NCBI RefSeq assembly: GCF_000144915.1
Contig: NC_014374.1
Span: 1,178,001-1,242,000 of the forward strand
From: Acidilobus saccharovorans 345-15
Lineage (GTDB): Archaea > Thermoproteota > Thermoprotei_A > Sulfolobales > Acidilobaceae
DNA: 64,000 nt
Direction: 5' to 3'
The notes under the pieces were generated by a model, which worked only from the letters and a program-made list of their open reading frames with translations, ran no database searches and was not told the origin of the DNA. The number at the start of each line of letters is the position of its first letter. Positions within the stretch are counted from its first letter, which is position 1. The position numbers were made by a program, and so were the translations under genes. Below, piece after piece: positions 8,675-17,936 of this stretch.

Positions 8675-8964
8675 AGCGTGAGGCCAGAGTTCTAGTGAGC
8701 AAATGCCGTGGGCAGTTATGTGTCGGTATAGTGGTCAGGCTAAACTCAGTAGACGGTTTAGCTATCTCATTTGAGAGCTGTGAGGGGCTCTGCAGGAGGC
8801 TTGGCCATAAGGGGTTCCTCGATGAGATAAGGTATTACATTGGTGATTGTAACTGTGGCTTAGCGTTAATGCCAGGCCCTCAGGAGAAGCTTGGCTGGGC
8901 AATTGCCTTTGCAGAAGATATAGTCAACTCCTTAGCTAGGGCGAGGGACCTTCTAGGCGAATAA
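8671..8964 (+). CDS. Cysteine-rich orphan protein in rpo11 operon
   Basis: A 97-residue protein I do not recognise. It has six cysteines: C12 and C17 (KCRGQLC), C37 and C41 (CEGLC), C60 and C62 (DCNCG). They could bind a metal or form disulfides. The N-terminal half looks like beta strands and the last 30 residues one helix (AIAFAEDIVNSLARARDLL). The 4-bp overlap with rpo11 indicates coupled translation and supports a real gene. A structural zinc protein linked to transcription is possible but unproven. Confidence 0.6.
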   Translation: MKREARVLVSKCRGQLCVGIVVRLNSVDGLAISFESCEGLCRRLGHKGFLDEIRYYIGDCNCGLALMPGPQEKLGWAIAFAEDIVNSLARARDLLGE

Positions 8965-8970
8965 TTTAAA
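8962..8970 (+). promoter_or_regulatory. TATA box for tRNA-Leu(UAA)
   Basis: TAATTTAAA sits about 30 bp before the first base of the tRNA, the usual archaeal TATA distance allowing a short 5' leader. It overlaps the stop codon of the preceding gene. Confidence 0.5.
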
Positions 8971-8998
8971 GGGAGCCAAAATATTTTGTAAGCCTGGT

Positions 8999-9083
8999 GC
9001 GGGGGTGCCCGAGCCTGGCCAAAGGGGACGGGCCTAAGACCCGTTGGCGTAGGCCTGCGTGGGTTCGAAGCCCACCCCCCGCA
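8999..9083 (+). tRNA. tRNA-Leu(UAA)
   Basis: Type II tRNA with acceptor GCGGGGG/CCCCCGC, anticodon stem ACGGG/CCCGT and loop CCTAAGA (anticodon TAA), long variable arm and T loop TTCGAAG. After discriminator A the genome reads CCG, so the full CCA is not encoded. It differs from tRNA-Leu(CAA) at 42585-42669 by only two bases. No intron. Confidence 0.95.
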
Positions 9084-9091
9084 CCGCCCTA

Positions 9092-11052
9092 TTAAGGATA
9101 AATGGCTTTGCCGCTTTCTGGTAGGGTCCTATATCCTGGAAGCGCCCTACTCAAGGCCTCTGAGAACTCAGGACTCTTTAGGGTCTCTAGAAACGCCCTC
9201 ACGCTTGGCTTATTAATTCTGTCTTTCCTTACCACGAAGTCATATATCTCCTCACCCACAGGTATGAAGTCAAGGTTAAACATTCTCGCCACGGCCTCAA
9301 GTGAGAGGCCTACGTCAGCCCTTCCCTGTACTATAGCTGTTGCGACGGCCGTGTGGGTCTTGACCTCGTAGGTTACCCATTTATCGCCTTCTCTGGCCTC
9401 TCGCCCTTGAGCAGAGGCCTGAGCTTCATGTCAAGAAGTACCCTCGTGCCTGAGCCCTTGTTCCTGTTCACTATGACTACGTCAGGCCTCAGGAGGTCCT
9501 CAAAGCCCTTGATGTTCTTTGGGTTACCCTTCTTCACCAGGAGACCTATCCTCCTGGCATAACCTCTGTATATGTAAACTTCGTTCTCGAGGCCCATTAT
9601 CTTAGGCATGTGCACGTTATACTGCATGGTGTTCTCATCAAGTATGTGGGTTCCGGCTATGTCTGCATCCCCTCTCTTGATCGCTATCCACCCACCCATG
9701 GAGCCAACGCTTATTACTCTGGAGCTCTTTGTCAGGCCGGCAACCCTAAGAACTACCTCAATGCCAGGGCAGTTGCTGCCTATTATGTTAAGCTCAGGTA
9801 TCCTGAGGCTGGGCGAGAACAGATTGACTGTTACCTCCTCATTTTCATCGAAGTACTCCCTGTTCTCCTCTGCTGCGATGAAGCCGTCGGAGAGGCCTAT
9901 ACCTGCGACTGATCCAGAGCCTGTCATCAGCGGGTAAGCGGAGAGGCTGCCGTCGACGTTTTGCACCAGCTGGACAGGTATCAGCTCCATGAAGCCCCTC
10001 CCGGCTGGGAACCTGAAAGGTAACCTGGCCTTAACCTTAGGCAGCTCAACGTTAGGCTCTAGGCCCCTCATAATCATTATAACAGGGGCGACTATGGTAT
10101 ACATGTTCATCATGGCTGACAGTGGGAACCCAGGAAGGCCAAAGAGTATCTTACGGTCCTTCACAGCTATAGCTGTGGGCTTCCCCGGCCTGGCCTTAAG
10201 GCCATGTACTATCAGCTCCGCGCCTAGGTCCCTAAACACCTTATATATCATGTCGCCGTAGCCTGCTGAGGTGCTCCCCGTCGTGATAACAATGTCAGAC
10301 TTTTCAAGGGCGTCAGCTATGGCGGACTTCATCGCGTCATAGCTGTCTGGCAGTATGCCTTTGAACGTGGCCTCCGCTCCCAGCTCGTTAAGCATGGAAG
10401 TTATAACGTATCCATCCACGTCATAAAGTTTGGCCGTGGCCAACAGCTCCCCGGGCGGAACTAGCTCCACGCCAGTTGAGAACACGGTGACCTTAGGGGG
10501 CCTATACACTTTGACTCTGCTTATCCCTAGGCCCGCCAGGACCGCTATCTCCCTTGAAGTTATTAAGGTGCCAGCTCTGAGGACATAGTCACCAGCCGAG
10601 ATGTCCGACCCGGCCTGGTTTATGTTCTCGCCAGGGGCCGTTGGCCTGTAGACTGTTAGCGTGTCACCCTTTCTAACTACGTACTCCTCCATAACAACGG
10701 AGTCCGCTCCTCTAGGTATCATGGCCCCTGTCGCTATCTCAACAGCCTCGCCAGGACCTACATGGCTCTCTGGAACAGAGCCTATGGACGCCTTGCCTAC
10801 TATTTTAAGCTGAACAGGCGTCACGTCGCTCGCGCCGGCCACATCGAAGCTCCTTATAGCGTAGCCGTCCACCATAGAGCGGTCAAAGGGCGGGTAGTCT
10901 ATGGGGGCCCGTATATCCTCAGCTAAAACCTTGTTGAGCGACTCTAGCAGGGGAACCTCAATAACTCCAAGAGGTCTTATGCCTCCTAGTTTCTCTTCGA
11001 GCAGCTTGAGGGCCTCGTTTACAGAGACCAGCTTATGAAACACTAGCGCCAA
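9092..11052 (-). pseudogene. moeA: MoeA with C-terminal PBP-like domain, frameshifted
   Basis: Molybdopterin molybdotransferase homologue that would insert Mo or W into the pterin cofactor. The first frame (11052-9373, 559 residues) holds the MoeA domains (PPFDRSMVDGYA near 60; ITTGSTSAGYGD) and, from about residue 415, a substrate-binding-protein-like domain found on many archaeal MoeA (GSMGGWIAIKRGDADIAGTH). It stops at TAA 9373-9375 after EKAING. The missing end (YEVKTHTAVATAIVQGRADV to the stop at 9092) continues in another frame. One extra base near the GGG at 9376-9378 would restore it. Either a real mutation that truncates the last domain or a sequence error; the MoeA part is intact. 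Last gene of the hem operon. Confidence 0.8.
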
Positions 11053-11055
11053 GGT

Positions 11056-11757
11056 TCACCTGCACCCGAGCGCTTTCAGTAGCTCTCCAATGGCATTAAA
11101 CGTATACCGGGACGGGACAAGAAGCCTGGCCTCAGGGCACATGGAGCTAACAGCCGAGGCCGCCTTAGGTCCCATCGCTATAACTATGGCATCGCCCAGG
11201 TAAGGTCTTACATGATTACATGAAATTCTGGCTATCTCGGCAGAGGACACTATTATTAGGTCAAAGCGAGAGGCCAGCTCATTTATGTCTATGTCTGCTG
11301 GAACCTCACGATATACATCAACCCTGTTTACCTCAATCCCCGCCTCCCTAAGCTTTTCCTCAAGCTCGTGGTCCCCGGCCTCGGACCTTAGGCTCAGGAC
11401 CCTCCTGCAGTGGGACAACTTAATGAGCTCAGCAAGTCCGCCGCTGCTGTAGGTCTCAGGGTACGGGGCATCTATGCCAAAAGCTTCCCTGACGGACGCC
11501 GCCGTGGAAGCGCCAACTGCGAACGCCCTGACATTAGGCGGCCAGGAGCTCATAAATTGCCTTAGAAACCTCGGGGACCTTGGGCTCAGGAAGGCAACAC
11601 AATCATAATCACCTCTGACTACATATTCAGCTGCAGCCCTCAGGGCCTCGGGAAGAGGCAATATCTCAACAGACTTTATCCACTTGATGCAGCTGAAGCC
11701 GCTCAGCGCTGTTGGGAGCTCTGGCCCCAAGTAGAGTACTCTGCACCTCTTCTCCAA
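11056..11757 (-). CDS. hemD: Uroporphyrinogen-III synthase
   Basis: Cyclises hydroxymethylbilane to uroporphyrinogen III with inversion of ring D. This is a poorly conserved family; the 233-residue length, the two alternating Rossmann-like domains (CVAFLSPRSPRFL near 58; LIIVSSAEIARI near 167) and position between cobA and moeA in a hem operon support the call. TTG start at 11757 lies 55 bp inside cobA, an unusually long overlap that suggests translational coupling. Confidence 0.85.
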   Translation of the reverse strand: MEKRCRVLYLGPELPTALSGFSCIKWIKSVEILPLPEALRAAAEYVVRGDYDCVAFLSPRSPRFLRQFMSSWPPNVRAFAVGASTAASVREAFGIDAPYPETYSSGGLAELIKLSHCRRVLSLRSEAGDHELEEKLREAGIEVNRVDVYREVPADIDINELASRFDLIIVSSAEIARISCNHVRPYLGDAIVIAMGPKAASAVSSMCPEARLLVPSRYTFNAIGELLKALGCR

Positions 11758-12488
11758 AGTTTTACCCTCTTGTTGACGCCCCTGCCAACATATATGACCG
11801 CCGGATTAATTATTACTCCCCTTCTCCAGGCGTCCAGCAATGAGGACATAGTGCCGGCAACGGTTAGCTGTCTCTCTGTGGTGGCCCACATCACGGCAGC
11901 TGCTGGTTCGTCCCAGCCTCTCACCTTAGCGATTTCGCTGAGTATTAGGTCAAGGTTCTTAACTCCCATAAGTATTACTAGCATGTCTGCGGCCTGCGCT
12001 AGGCTTCTTACCCTCCCCAGGTACTCCTTCATGTCCTTGCCTTCGGCCAGGTGGCCAGTTATCACTGCAAACGACGAGGCAAAGCTCCTGCCGGCCAGAG
12101 GAATGCCTGCATACGCTGAAGCTCCTACAAAGCTTGGTATCCCTGGCACCACCTCGCACTCCACATTATTTGAGAGTAAGAACTCGCACTCCTCCTCGCC
12201 CCTCCCAAAAGTGTAGGGGTCCCCTCCCTTCAGTCTCACTACAAGTTTATCCTCCCTGGCCAGCCTCATTAGGAGCTCGTTTATCTCCTCCTGGCTCATT
12301 TCATGTCTCTGAGGTTCCTTGCCAACATAGATCTTGATTGCCCCAGGTTTTGCATGACTCAGGAGCTCGGTCGGAATTAGCCTGTCATACACTATCACGT
12401 CAGCAGCCTTGATGGTCTCAAGGGCCTTAACAGTGATCAGGGTTGGGTCGCCCGGGCCGGCCCCCACTATCACAACCTTACCACGCAA
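11703..12488 (-). CDS. cobA: Uroporphyrinogen-III C-methyltransferase (SUMT)
   Basis: Adds methyl groups from SAM to uroporphyrinogen III to give precorrin-2, the branch point to siroheme and cobalamin. 261 residues with the tetrapyrrole methylase signatures VGAGPGDPTLIT at the N-terminus, VYDRLIP (34-40), VRLKGGDPYTFGRG (90s) and VVPGIPSFVGASAYAGIP (118-135). No fused CysG or HemD domain. It starts 1 bp after hemC and overlaps hemD. Confidence 0.95.
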   Translation of the reverse strand: MRGKVVIVGAGPGDPTLITVKALETIKAADVIVYDRLIPTELLSHAKPGAIKIYVGKEPQRHEMSQEEINELLMRLAREDKLVVRLKGGDPYTFGRGEEECEFLLSNNVECEVVPGIPSFVGASAYAGIPLAGRSFASSFAVITGHLAEGKDMKEYLGRVRSLAQAADMLVILMGVKNLDLILSEIAKVRGWDEPAAAVMWATTERQLTVAGTMSSLLDAWRRGVIINPAVIYVGRGVNKRVKLWRRGAEYSTWGQSSQQR

Positions 12489-12489
12489 G

Positions 12490-13386
12490 TCATGGCACCT
12501 TCAGGTTCTCGACCAGCTCCCTGGCTATCCTTTCAGGTTCCCCTAGGCTGCCGGAGGCCCGGGCAAAGTTCATAACTTCGCCGTCAGGCGAGGCCGCGGC
12601 CGCTATCATCGCTAGCCTGCCGCCTTCCAGTATGGAGACGGCTCCTATGGGCGTGTGGCACCCAGCACCTATGAGCTCCACGAATTTCCTCTCGGCCATA
12701 GCCATGGCGTAGGTCACCTCGTCCGAGGCCCTGCGTAAAAGATCGAAAAGCGGTGATGAGGAAGGGGCCACGACCGCTATTATCCCCTGGCCTGGCTCGG
12801 GCGGGAACTTGTCGAGGGGCAGCATAACCCTTTTCTGGGGTATGTTGAGCCTCCTCAGGCCTGCCTCGGCCATTAGTAAGTAGTTAACTTCCCCCCTGTT
12901 AAGTTTAGCTATCCGTGTATCTACGTTGCCCCTCACGACCTTCGTAATGACGTTTCTGTTATAATGTCTCAGAAACGCTATTCTCCTCACGCTTGATGTG
13001 CCGACGCTGAGGCCTGAGGGCACGTCCTCCACGCCGGTGACCTCAGGGGATCCTGCGCCTATTACTAAGGAGTCGTTAGGGACCTCCCGGGGAGGCACCA
13101 TTGCTATCTCTAGGTCCTCCTCAAGTTGCGAGGGCAGGTCCTTCATGCTGTGGACCGCTACGTCGGCCTCACCGTTAAGAACCGCCCTGTTGACCTCCTT
13201 CTCAAAGACGCCCTTAACGCCTATGCTAAAAAGGGGCCTATCCTGCATCACGTCGCCCCTGGTCTTAACTATCACCGGCTCATATTCTACTCGTTCTCCG
13301 AGCCTCTGCTCAAGGAACCTCATAGCTATGACTACCTGTTCAAGGCTTAGCTTGCTGCCCCTAGTGGCCACCTTGAGCTTTATCAT
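12490..13386 (-). CDS. hemC: Porphobilinogen deaminase (hydroxymethylbilane synthase)
   Basis: Polymerises four porphobilinogens into hydroxymethylbilane on a covalent dipyrromethane cofactor. 298 residues with TRGSKLSLEQ at the N-terminus, SMKDLP (about 100), SVGTSSVRRIAFL and the cofactor-bearing C243 in GAGCHTPIGA. It overlaps hemL by 4 bp and is followed directly by cobA. Confidence 0.96.
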   Translation of the reverse strand: MIKLKVATRGSKLSLEQVVIAMRFLEQRLGERVEYEPVIVKTRGDVMQDRPLFSIGVKGVFEKEVNRAVLNGEADVAVHSMKDLPSQLEEDLEIAMVPPREVPNDSLVIGAGSPEVTGVEDVPSGLSVGTSSVRRIAFLRHYNRNVITKVVRGNVDTRIAKLNRGEVNYLLMAEAGLRRLNIPQKRVMLPLDKFPPEPGQGIIAVVAPSSSPLFDLLRRASDEVTYAMAMAERKFVELIGAGCHTPIGAVSILEGGRLAMIAAAASPDGEVMNFARASGSLGEPERIARELVENLKVP

Positions 13387-14651
13387 TTCAGTTCACTCGC
13401 TGCCTTCCTGAGGGCCTCCTCCGTGGTCAAAATGACCTCATCATCGTGAACTGCGCTGGTGAACTGGGACTCAAATTGGCTTGGAGGGACAAACACCCCG
13501 TATTTTCTCATAAGTTCATGGAACTTGGCGTACTTTTCGCGGTCGCTTGCCCTGGCATCATCGGGGCTTACAACACTGCGCTGCGTGAAGAACAGTTGGA
13601 ACATGCTCTCTACCCTGTTAACGCTAGCAGCGCCGTTGAAGGCAGCTTCCGCATACTCAGCGATCTCCTTTGCAGCCTTTGAGGCCTTTGAGAGGGCGTC
13701 CGTTGCCTCAATGGTCTCTATTGTTGCTAATCCTGCGCTCATAGTTACTGGGTTAGCGTTGAAGGTGCCGGCGTTGAACACCGGCCCTCTGGGTGACAGG
13801 AGGTCCATAATTTCAGACCTGGCAGTTACAGCGCCTATGGGGAAGCCGCCGCCTATGATCTTGCCTAGCGTCACTATGTCAGCCTTGACACCAAAGTACT
13901 GCTGGGCGCCCCCCATGGAAAGCCTGAACCCGGTAATAACTTCGTCAAATATTAACAACGAGCCATACCTGTCAGCTATCTCCCTGAGACCTCTGAGGAA
14001 CTCCCTATCTGGAGGTATGACGCCCATGTTACCTATTACGGGCTCCACTATGATAGCGGCCAGGTCGTCGCCCGCCGCCTTGGCGGCCCTATCCGCGGAC
14101 TCGAGGTCGTTATACTTGGCCACCACAGTAAGCGCTGCCACCTGAGGGGGCACCCCTCTGCTGTTGGGCACCCCATACTCGCTGGCCGCGCTGCCGGCCT
14201 GAACTAGAACATAATCATGCGCGCCGTGATAGCAGCCGTCAAACTTCATTATCTTGTTCCTTCCAGTGAACCCCCTGGCAAGCCTTATGGCCGTCATTGT
14301 GGCCTCCGTGCCAGAGTTTACAAACCTTACCTTGCCTCCAGGCATCACATAGCTGACGACCTTCTTAGCCAGCTCAAGCTCAACTCTAGTTGGCGTTCCA
14401 TAAAGCCAGCCCCTCTCTATCTGCTCTATGACTCTCCTCTTGACGGCCTCATTTGCATGGCCAAGTATGAGGGGCCCGTATCCCAGAACATAATCTACAA
14501 GCTTCTCGTTGTCCTCGGTAATTATGTAGGGCCCAACGCCCTCCTTGACGAAAAAGGGGTAGGGCCTGACGGCGGCGCGCACTGGGCTATCAACGCCACC
14601 TACGAGGAACTTTGAGGCCTCTTCGTAGAGCTCCTTACTCATCCCCAGCAC
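13383..14651 (-). CDS. hemL: Glutamate-1-semialdehyde 2,1-aminomutase
   Basis: PLP enzyme making 5-aminolevulinate from glutamate-1-semialdehyde in the C5 pathway. 422 residues; the PLP lysine is K264 (TLGKIIGGGFPIGA), preceded by LIFDEVITGFR (PLP-pyridine Asp) and NSGTEATMTAIRLARG. GTG start at 14651 lies 26 bp after TATA-like CTTTAAT (14674-14680), so the operon transcript is probably leaderless. First gene of hemL-hemC-cobA-hemD-moeA. The hemA and hemB genes are not here. Confidence 0.96.
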   Translation of the reverse strand: MLGMSKELYEEASKFLVGGVDSPVRAAVRPYPFFVKEGVGPYIITEDNEKLVDYVLGYGPLILGHANEAVKRRVIEQIERGWLYGTPTRVELELAKKVVSYVMPGGKVRFVNSGTEATMTAIRLARGFTGRNKIMKFDGCYHGAHDYVLVQAGSAASEYGVPNSRGVPPQVAALTVVAKYNDLESADRAAKAAGDDLAAIIVEPVIGNMGVIPPDREFLRGLREIADRYGSLLIFDEVITGFRLSMGGAQQYFGVKADIVTLGKIIGGGFPIGAVTARSEIMDLLSPRGPVFNAGTFNANPVTMSAGLATIETIEATDALSKASKAAKEIAEYAEAAFNGAASVNRVESMFQLFFTQRSVVSPDDARASDREKYAKFHELMRKYGVFVPPSQFESQFTSAVHDDEVILTTEEALRKAASELK

Positions 14652-14831
14652 CCCAGGGAATGCGCTTCTAGGGCTTTAATAGGAGGAACCTAAAAGGCGC
14701 CTTGTATGAAGCCTATTTCAGCCCTTGTAATTGACCATAGCCTTCGTGTTCATGAGGTCTCTAGTGGTATTACAGGCCAGCCTACACCTTGTGGGGAAGT
14801 TAGGTAGTAAATGTAAGAGGGTGCAACCCTT

Positions 14832-15119
14832 ATGTTGAGTCGAACTGACTGGGAGCTCTCGAAGGAGGCCCCGGCGGCCGTCATTGAGGCAGCGATGAGA
14901 ATAGCGGGATCCGATGATTTGCCAAACTTGGTGACTGTGCTCAAATCAATGGCCGACTCGGGGGACTCTTGGGTTTCGAGAGTGGCGGCCGAGCTTTCCA
15001 GTAATGTGCAGGAGCTGAGCGCTCTAGTAAAGGACATGAAGCATGGTCTTAGGCCTAGGGAGGAGCTCGTAAGGGAGGTCCTCGGCAAGGTTAAAGGGGT
15101 CACTAAGCCTAAGATCTGA
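14832..15119 (+). CDS. Small helical orphan protein
   Basis: A 95-residue, almost all-helical protein of unknown function (helices around AAVIEAAMRIA, LPNLVTVLKSMAD, WVSRVAAELSS, VQELSALVKDM). Composition and codon use resemble its neighbours, and its end overlaps the convergent HD-hydrolase gene by 11 bp. Successive short helix pairs could be HEAT-like, but that is a guess. The 180 bp upstream, shared with hemL, hold only the hemL promoter that I can see. Confidence 0.5.
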   Translation: MLSRTDWELSKEAPAAVIEAAMRIAGSDDLPNLVTVLKSMADSGDSWVSRVAAELSSNVQELSALVKDMKHGLRPREELVREVLGKVKGVTKPKI

Positions 15120-16704
15120 TATCTTTAACGCCTTCATTTAACACGTCCTGTAAGATCTTCTTGGCGGTTTCCCTTACGTCTTTAGCTCTTGCCCTGATTA
15201 GGCTTAGATGGTCATCCATGTAGTCGGAGTATGCGTAGAGCAGAAGCACGGGGATGGAGCTCTGATCTACGATAGCTCTTAGGTAGGAAGACTCGCTCCA
15301 GTTGAACATGTTGGAGCCCCTCCGTAGCCTGTCCAAATTTATTATGGAACTGGAAAAGCAGTCTACCATTATATTGGAGTTACCTATGGCCTTCCTAAGG
15401 TCGTCCTGAATGGCAGAAACTCTGTTACTAACGTAGTTTAGTAAGTGGGATAGATTAGAAGGCGACGGCTCTAAACCGCGCTTCCTTAGGATCTCCGTGG
15501 CCAATACCATTACTTCTTCGCTCCTCTTTATTAACGAAAGCGGAAGGAGGTCGCGCCTCTCTAGGAGGCTCAGCGCCCACCGCTTGATCAGCCTCTCCTC
15601 GCCGTGCGCCGCCGTTCTGGCTATAACGTCCAGCTCCGAGTCGTCAAAGTAATAGAGGTCATCAGCTATGGCTTTAGCCAGGGAGCTGGGCTTTATAGCT
15701 TCTCTTAGGTTCCCGCCGTAGGCCTCGGGCAGCTGTATGTGTGACTGGGGTAGCTCCCTTATGAATCTGGAGACTGATTTAGATATAGCTATGACCTTAT
15801 GGTGATAATATACCGAGCGGTACATCTTGTACCTTGCGTCAAAGACGTCCTCGAGAGGTTGAAGGCTCTTTATGTCAAGCGATAGGGACGGCCTTCCATC
15901 GTCGAGTAGCGAGACGCCTATTCCCTCCACCAGCCTGTCCAGGTCTATGTTGCCATATACTATCCCTGTGGCCTGTGCGTCCCTCTGGAGATAGTCGAGC
16001 CTGTCAGCGTCCGCTATTTCATTGGATATGATATCGTGAATAATGTCGTAGGCCTCAGGCCTTATGCCGAGCTCCTCCAGGGGCTCCCTCACAGTAGGCC
16101 CTCCAGGCTTTAGGAGCTCTGCAACGGCGGACAGGTAGACCTCAAGCAAGGGTCCTTCAAATGAGGACGAGAGGCCCTTTAGCTTCGAGAGGAAGGAGAC
16201 TCCATAAGCTTCGTGTACTTTAAGTGTACTGCCTGAGAGCTCGGTTAACTCCTTGAATAGTCCCTGCGAATGCTGATCTTCGATATACTTGGCCATGTAC
16301 TCTATGGCCTCCTCGCTCATGTGGCTATAGGCCAGGTGCCCTACGTCATGAAGTAGACCGCTGAACCTAGCTGTTTGCACGAAGTTGTTAAGATGTTCAT
16401 AGTCGCAATCGTAGAGAACTTCAGAGCAAAGCTTATCGTTACGCGACAGCGAGCCGGCTATCCTCTGGGCCATACGTGAAGCTATATGCATGACCCCCAG
16501 CGAGTGCTCAAGCCTGCTGTGGCGGGCCGATGGGAACACCAGGAACGCCATGCCGAGCTGCTTTATGTTGTGAAGCCTCCTCATGAACGCCGTCTGAAGG
16601 AGCCAGTATTCGGCTTCATTTATCGGTATAAAGCCGTGCACGGAGTCCTGCACTACGCCCTTCTGCTGATATGCGCCTACCAGCTCGCCCTGCATTAACT
16701 GCAC
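15109..16704 (-). CDS. HD-domain phosphohydrolase
   Basis: 531-residue metal-dependent hydrolase of the HD superfamily (COG1078-like; relatives of dGTPase/SAMHD1). The metal site is visible as RHSRLEHSLGV (first H), LLHDVGHLAYSH (HD pair) and EIADADRLDYLQRD (final D). The N-terminal VHGFIPI and DSVHG are typical of the family. The C-terminal 200 residues are helical. A nucleotide triphosphohydrolase activity is likely from family knowledge; the substrate is not known. Start GTG 16704 or ATG 16695. Confidence 0.85.
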   Translation of the reverse strand: MQLMQGELVGAYQQKGVVQDSVHGFIPINEAEYWLLQTAFMRRLHNIKQLGMAFLVFPSARHSRLEHSLGVMHIASRMAQRIAGSLSRNDKLCSEVLYDCDYEHLNNFVQTARFSGLLHDVGHLAYSHMSEEAIEYMAKYIEDQHSQGLFKELTELSGSTLKVHEAYGVSFLSKLKGLSSSFEGPLLEVYLSAVAELLKPGGPTVREPLEELGIRPEAYDIIHDIISNEIADADRLDYLQRDAQATGIVYGNIDLDRLVEGIGVSLLDDGRPSLSLDIKSLQPLEDVFDARYKMYRSVYYHHKVIAISKSVSRFIRELPQSHIQLPEAYGGNLREAIKPSSLAKAIADDLYYFDDSELDVIARTAAHGEERLIKRWALSLLERRDLLPLSLIKRSEEVMVLATEILRKRGLEPSPSNLSHLLNYVSNRVSAIQDDLRKAIGNSNIMVDCFSSSIINLDRLRRGSNMFNWSESSYLRAIVDQSSIPVLLLYAYSDYMDDHLSLIRARAKDVRETAKKILQDVLNEGVKDIRS

Positions 16705-16766
16705 CTAAACGCTCTTCCGCTTGCCGGTACCTTACGGAACCTTAAAATGCATTGCTAAATTCTTAG

Positions 16767-17780
16767 TTAGGAAAGTCCTGCCTTCTCGAGGGCCTCCTTA
16801 TACCTTCCCGTTATTGAGGTGTCGCGCGGGTCCACGCCATTAAACATAGCTAGATAGGTTGAGGTGTAGCCTCCAAGCAGAGAGCCCTGGAGCAGCTGGG
16901 CCAAAACTCCGTTGCCTCTGGGCGTCACTCTAACAACAGTGTCCCTCTGGTCGTTATAGATCTGCCTTAGGAGGTCTTCAAGGACCGCGCATACCCTGCC
17001 ATCACCCTCTATGAGCACAAAGCCCTTCCTCACGTTGTGCAGCAGCTGCCACACAACCATATCATTATGGGCTGACTCAGGGTAGAACTCAGTCTTAGTT
17101 ATAGCCTTAGCGTTCTCGCTGAACTCCTGCCTCCACCTGTGGGCCACTATGTCAAAGAGGCCGCACCCCGCGACTATGTATATGTCCTTGCCGGCGAGGG
17201 CCCTCGCTATGGTTTCGCCCTCACCCCTTGAGGTTGACCTAAGGGCGTCAGCTGCATCCTCAACCTCCTTATCAGCGGCTATCTTAATTCCGGAGGAGTT
17301 GATGATACCTATAGTAGCCCCAGCCAGCATTCCGAGCGCTGTCCTTGGGTAGTAGCCCGGCTCTATAAGCGCGAGCGGGAGCCCGTTCTCTTTAGCCCAT
17401 GATGCCAGCTTGCCGCCGCTTGTTACAGACAGTACTGTGGCCCCTCTGGCCTTAGCTTCCCTTGCGCAGCTCACGGTCTCATAGGTGTTCCCGCTGTAGC
17501 TTATTGCAACAACCAGGTCCTCTGCCGTTACCCAAGAGGGAACGCCCTCGGCCTTGTGAACTATGACTGGGAACCTTAGGGCCTTGGCTGCGGCAAGTGC
17601 CCAGATGTAGTCCCCTGTGACCCCGCTGCCCCCCATGCCGCATAACAACAACGCACGGGGGCTCACCTGAGGCGATTTAATCGTAACTGCGCTGTTGTAT
17701 GACGAGAGGAGCTGAGAAGGCCACGTATCGTAAAGCTTCAACATTTCCTCAGCAGCCGCCTGTGCGCTCAAGCCTTTCAC
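16767..17780 (-). CDS. Bifunctional phosphoglucose/phosphomannose isomerase
   Basis: Interconverts glucose-6-P or mannose-6-P with fructose-6-P, the crenarchaeal replacement for classical PGI. 337 residues with two SIS domains: CGMGGSGVTGDY (47-58), SYSGNTYET (95-103) with the sugar-phosphate serines and threonine, and FYPESAHND with the catalytic Glu/His in the second half. GTG start at 17780 is about 27 bp after TATA-like CAATTAATAAGG, so a leaderless transcript is likely. Confidence 0.92.
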   Translation of the reverse strand: MKGLSAQAAAEEMLKLYDTWPSQLLSSYNSAVTIKSPQVSPRALLLCGMGGSGVTGDYIWALAAAKALRFPVIVHKAEGVPSWVTAEDLVVAISYSGNTYETVSCAREAKARGATVLSVTSGGKLASWAKENGLPLALIEPGYYPRTALGMLAGATIGIINSSGIKIAADKEVEDAADALRSTSRGEGETIARALAGKDIYIVAGCGLFDIVAHRWRQEFSENAKAITKTEFYPESAHNDMVVWQLLHNVRKGFVLIEGDGRVCAVLEDLLRQIYNDQRDTVVRVTPRGNGVLAQLLQGSLLGGYTSTYLAMFNGVDPRDTSITGRYKEALEKAGLS

Positions 17781-17936
17781 GCGAGTAACCTGAGTTCAAA
17801 AACCAATTAATAAGGACTTACAACGTTGCAGAAATAGTAAAAGGCTTGGCCCATTTGTGCCTGAAGCGCAGCACGAATTAATTAAAAGTCCTGTGGGGCC
17901 TTAACGGTAGTCCTTAATCTCTGGGTCAGCGAGCTC

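Noticed and set aside
17820-17900. Promoter-like TTAATTAAT in the spacer between PGI/PMI and the coiled-coil gene, possibly for a small RNA
   Set aside because: No hairpin, tRNA-like element or terminator beyond it; it could simply be a second promoter for PGI/PMI.
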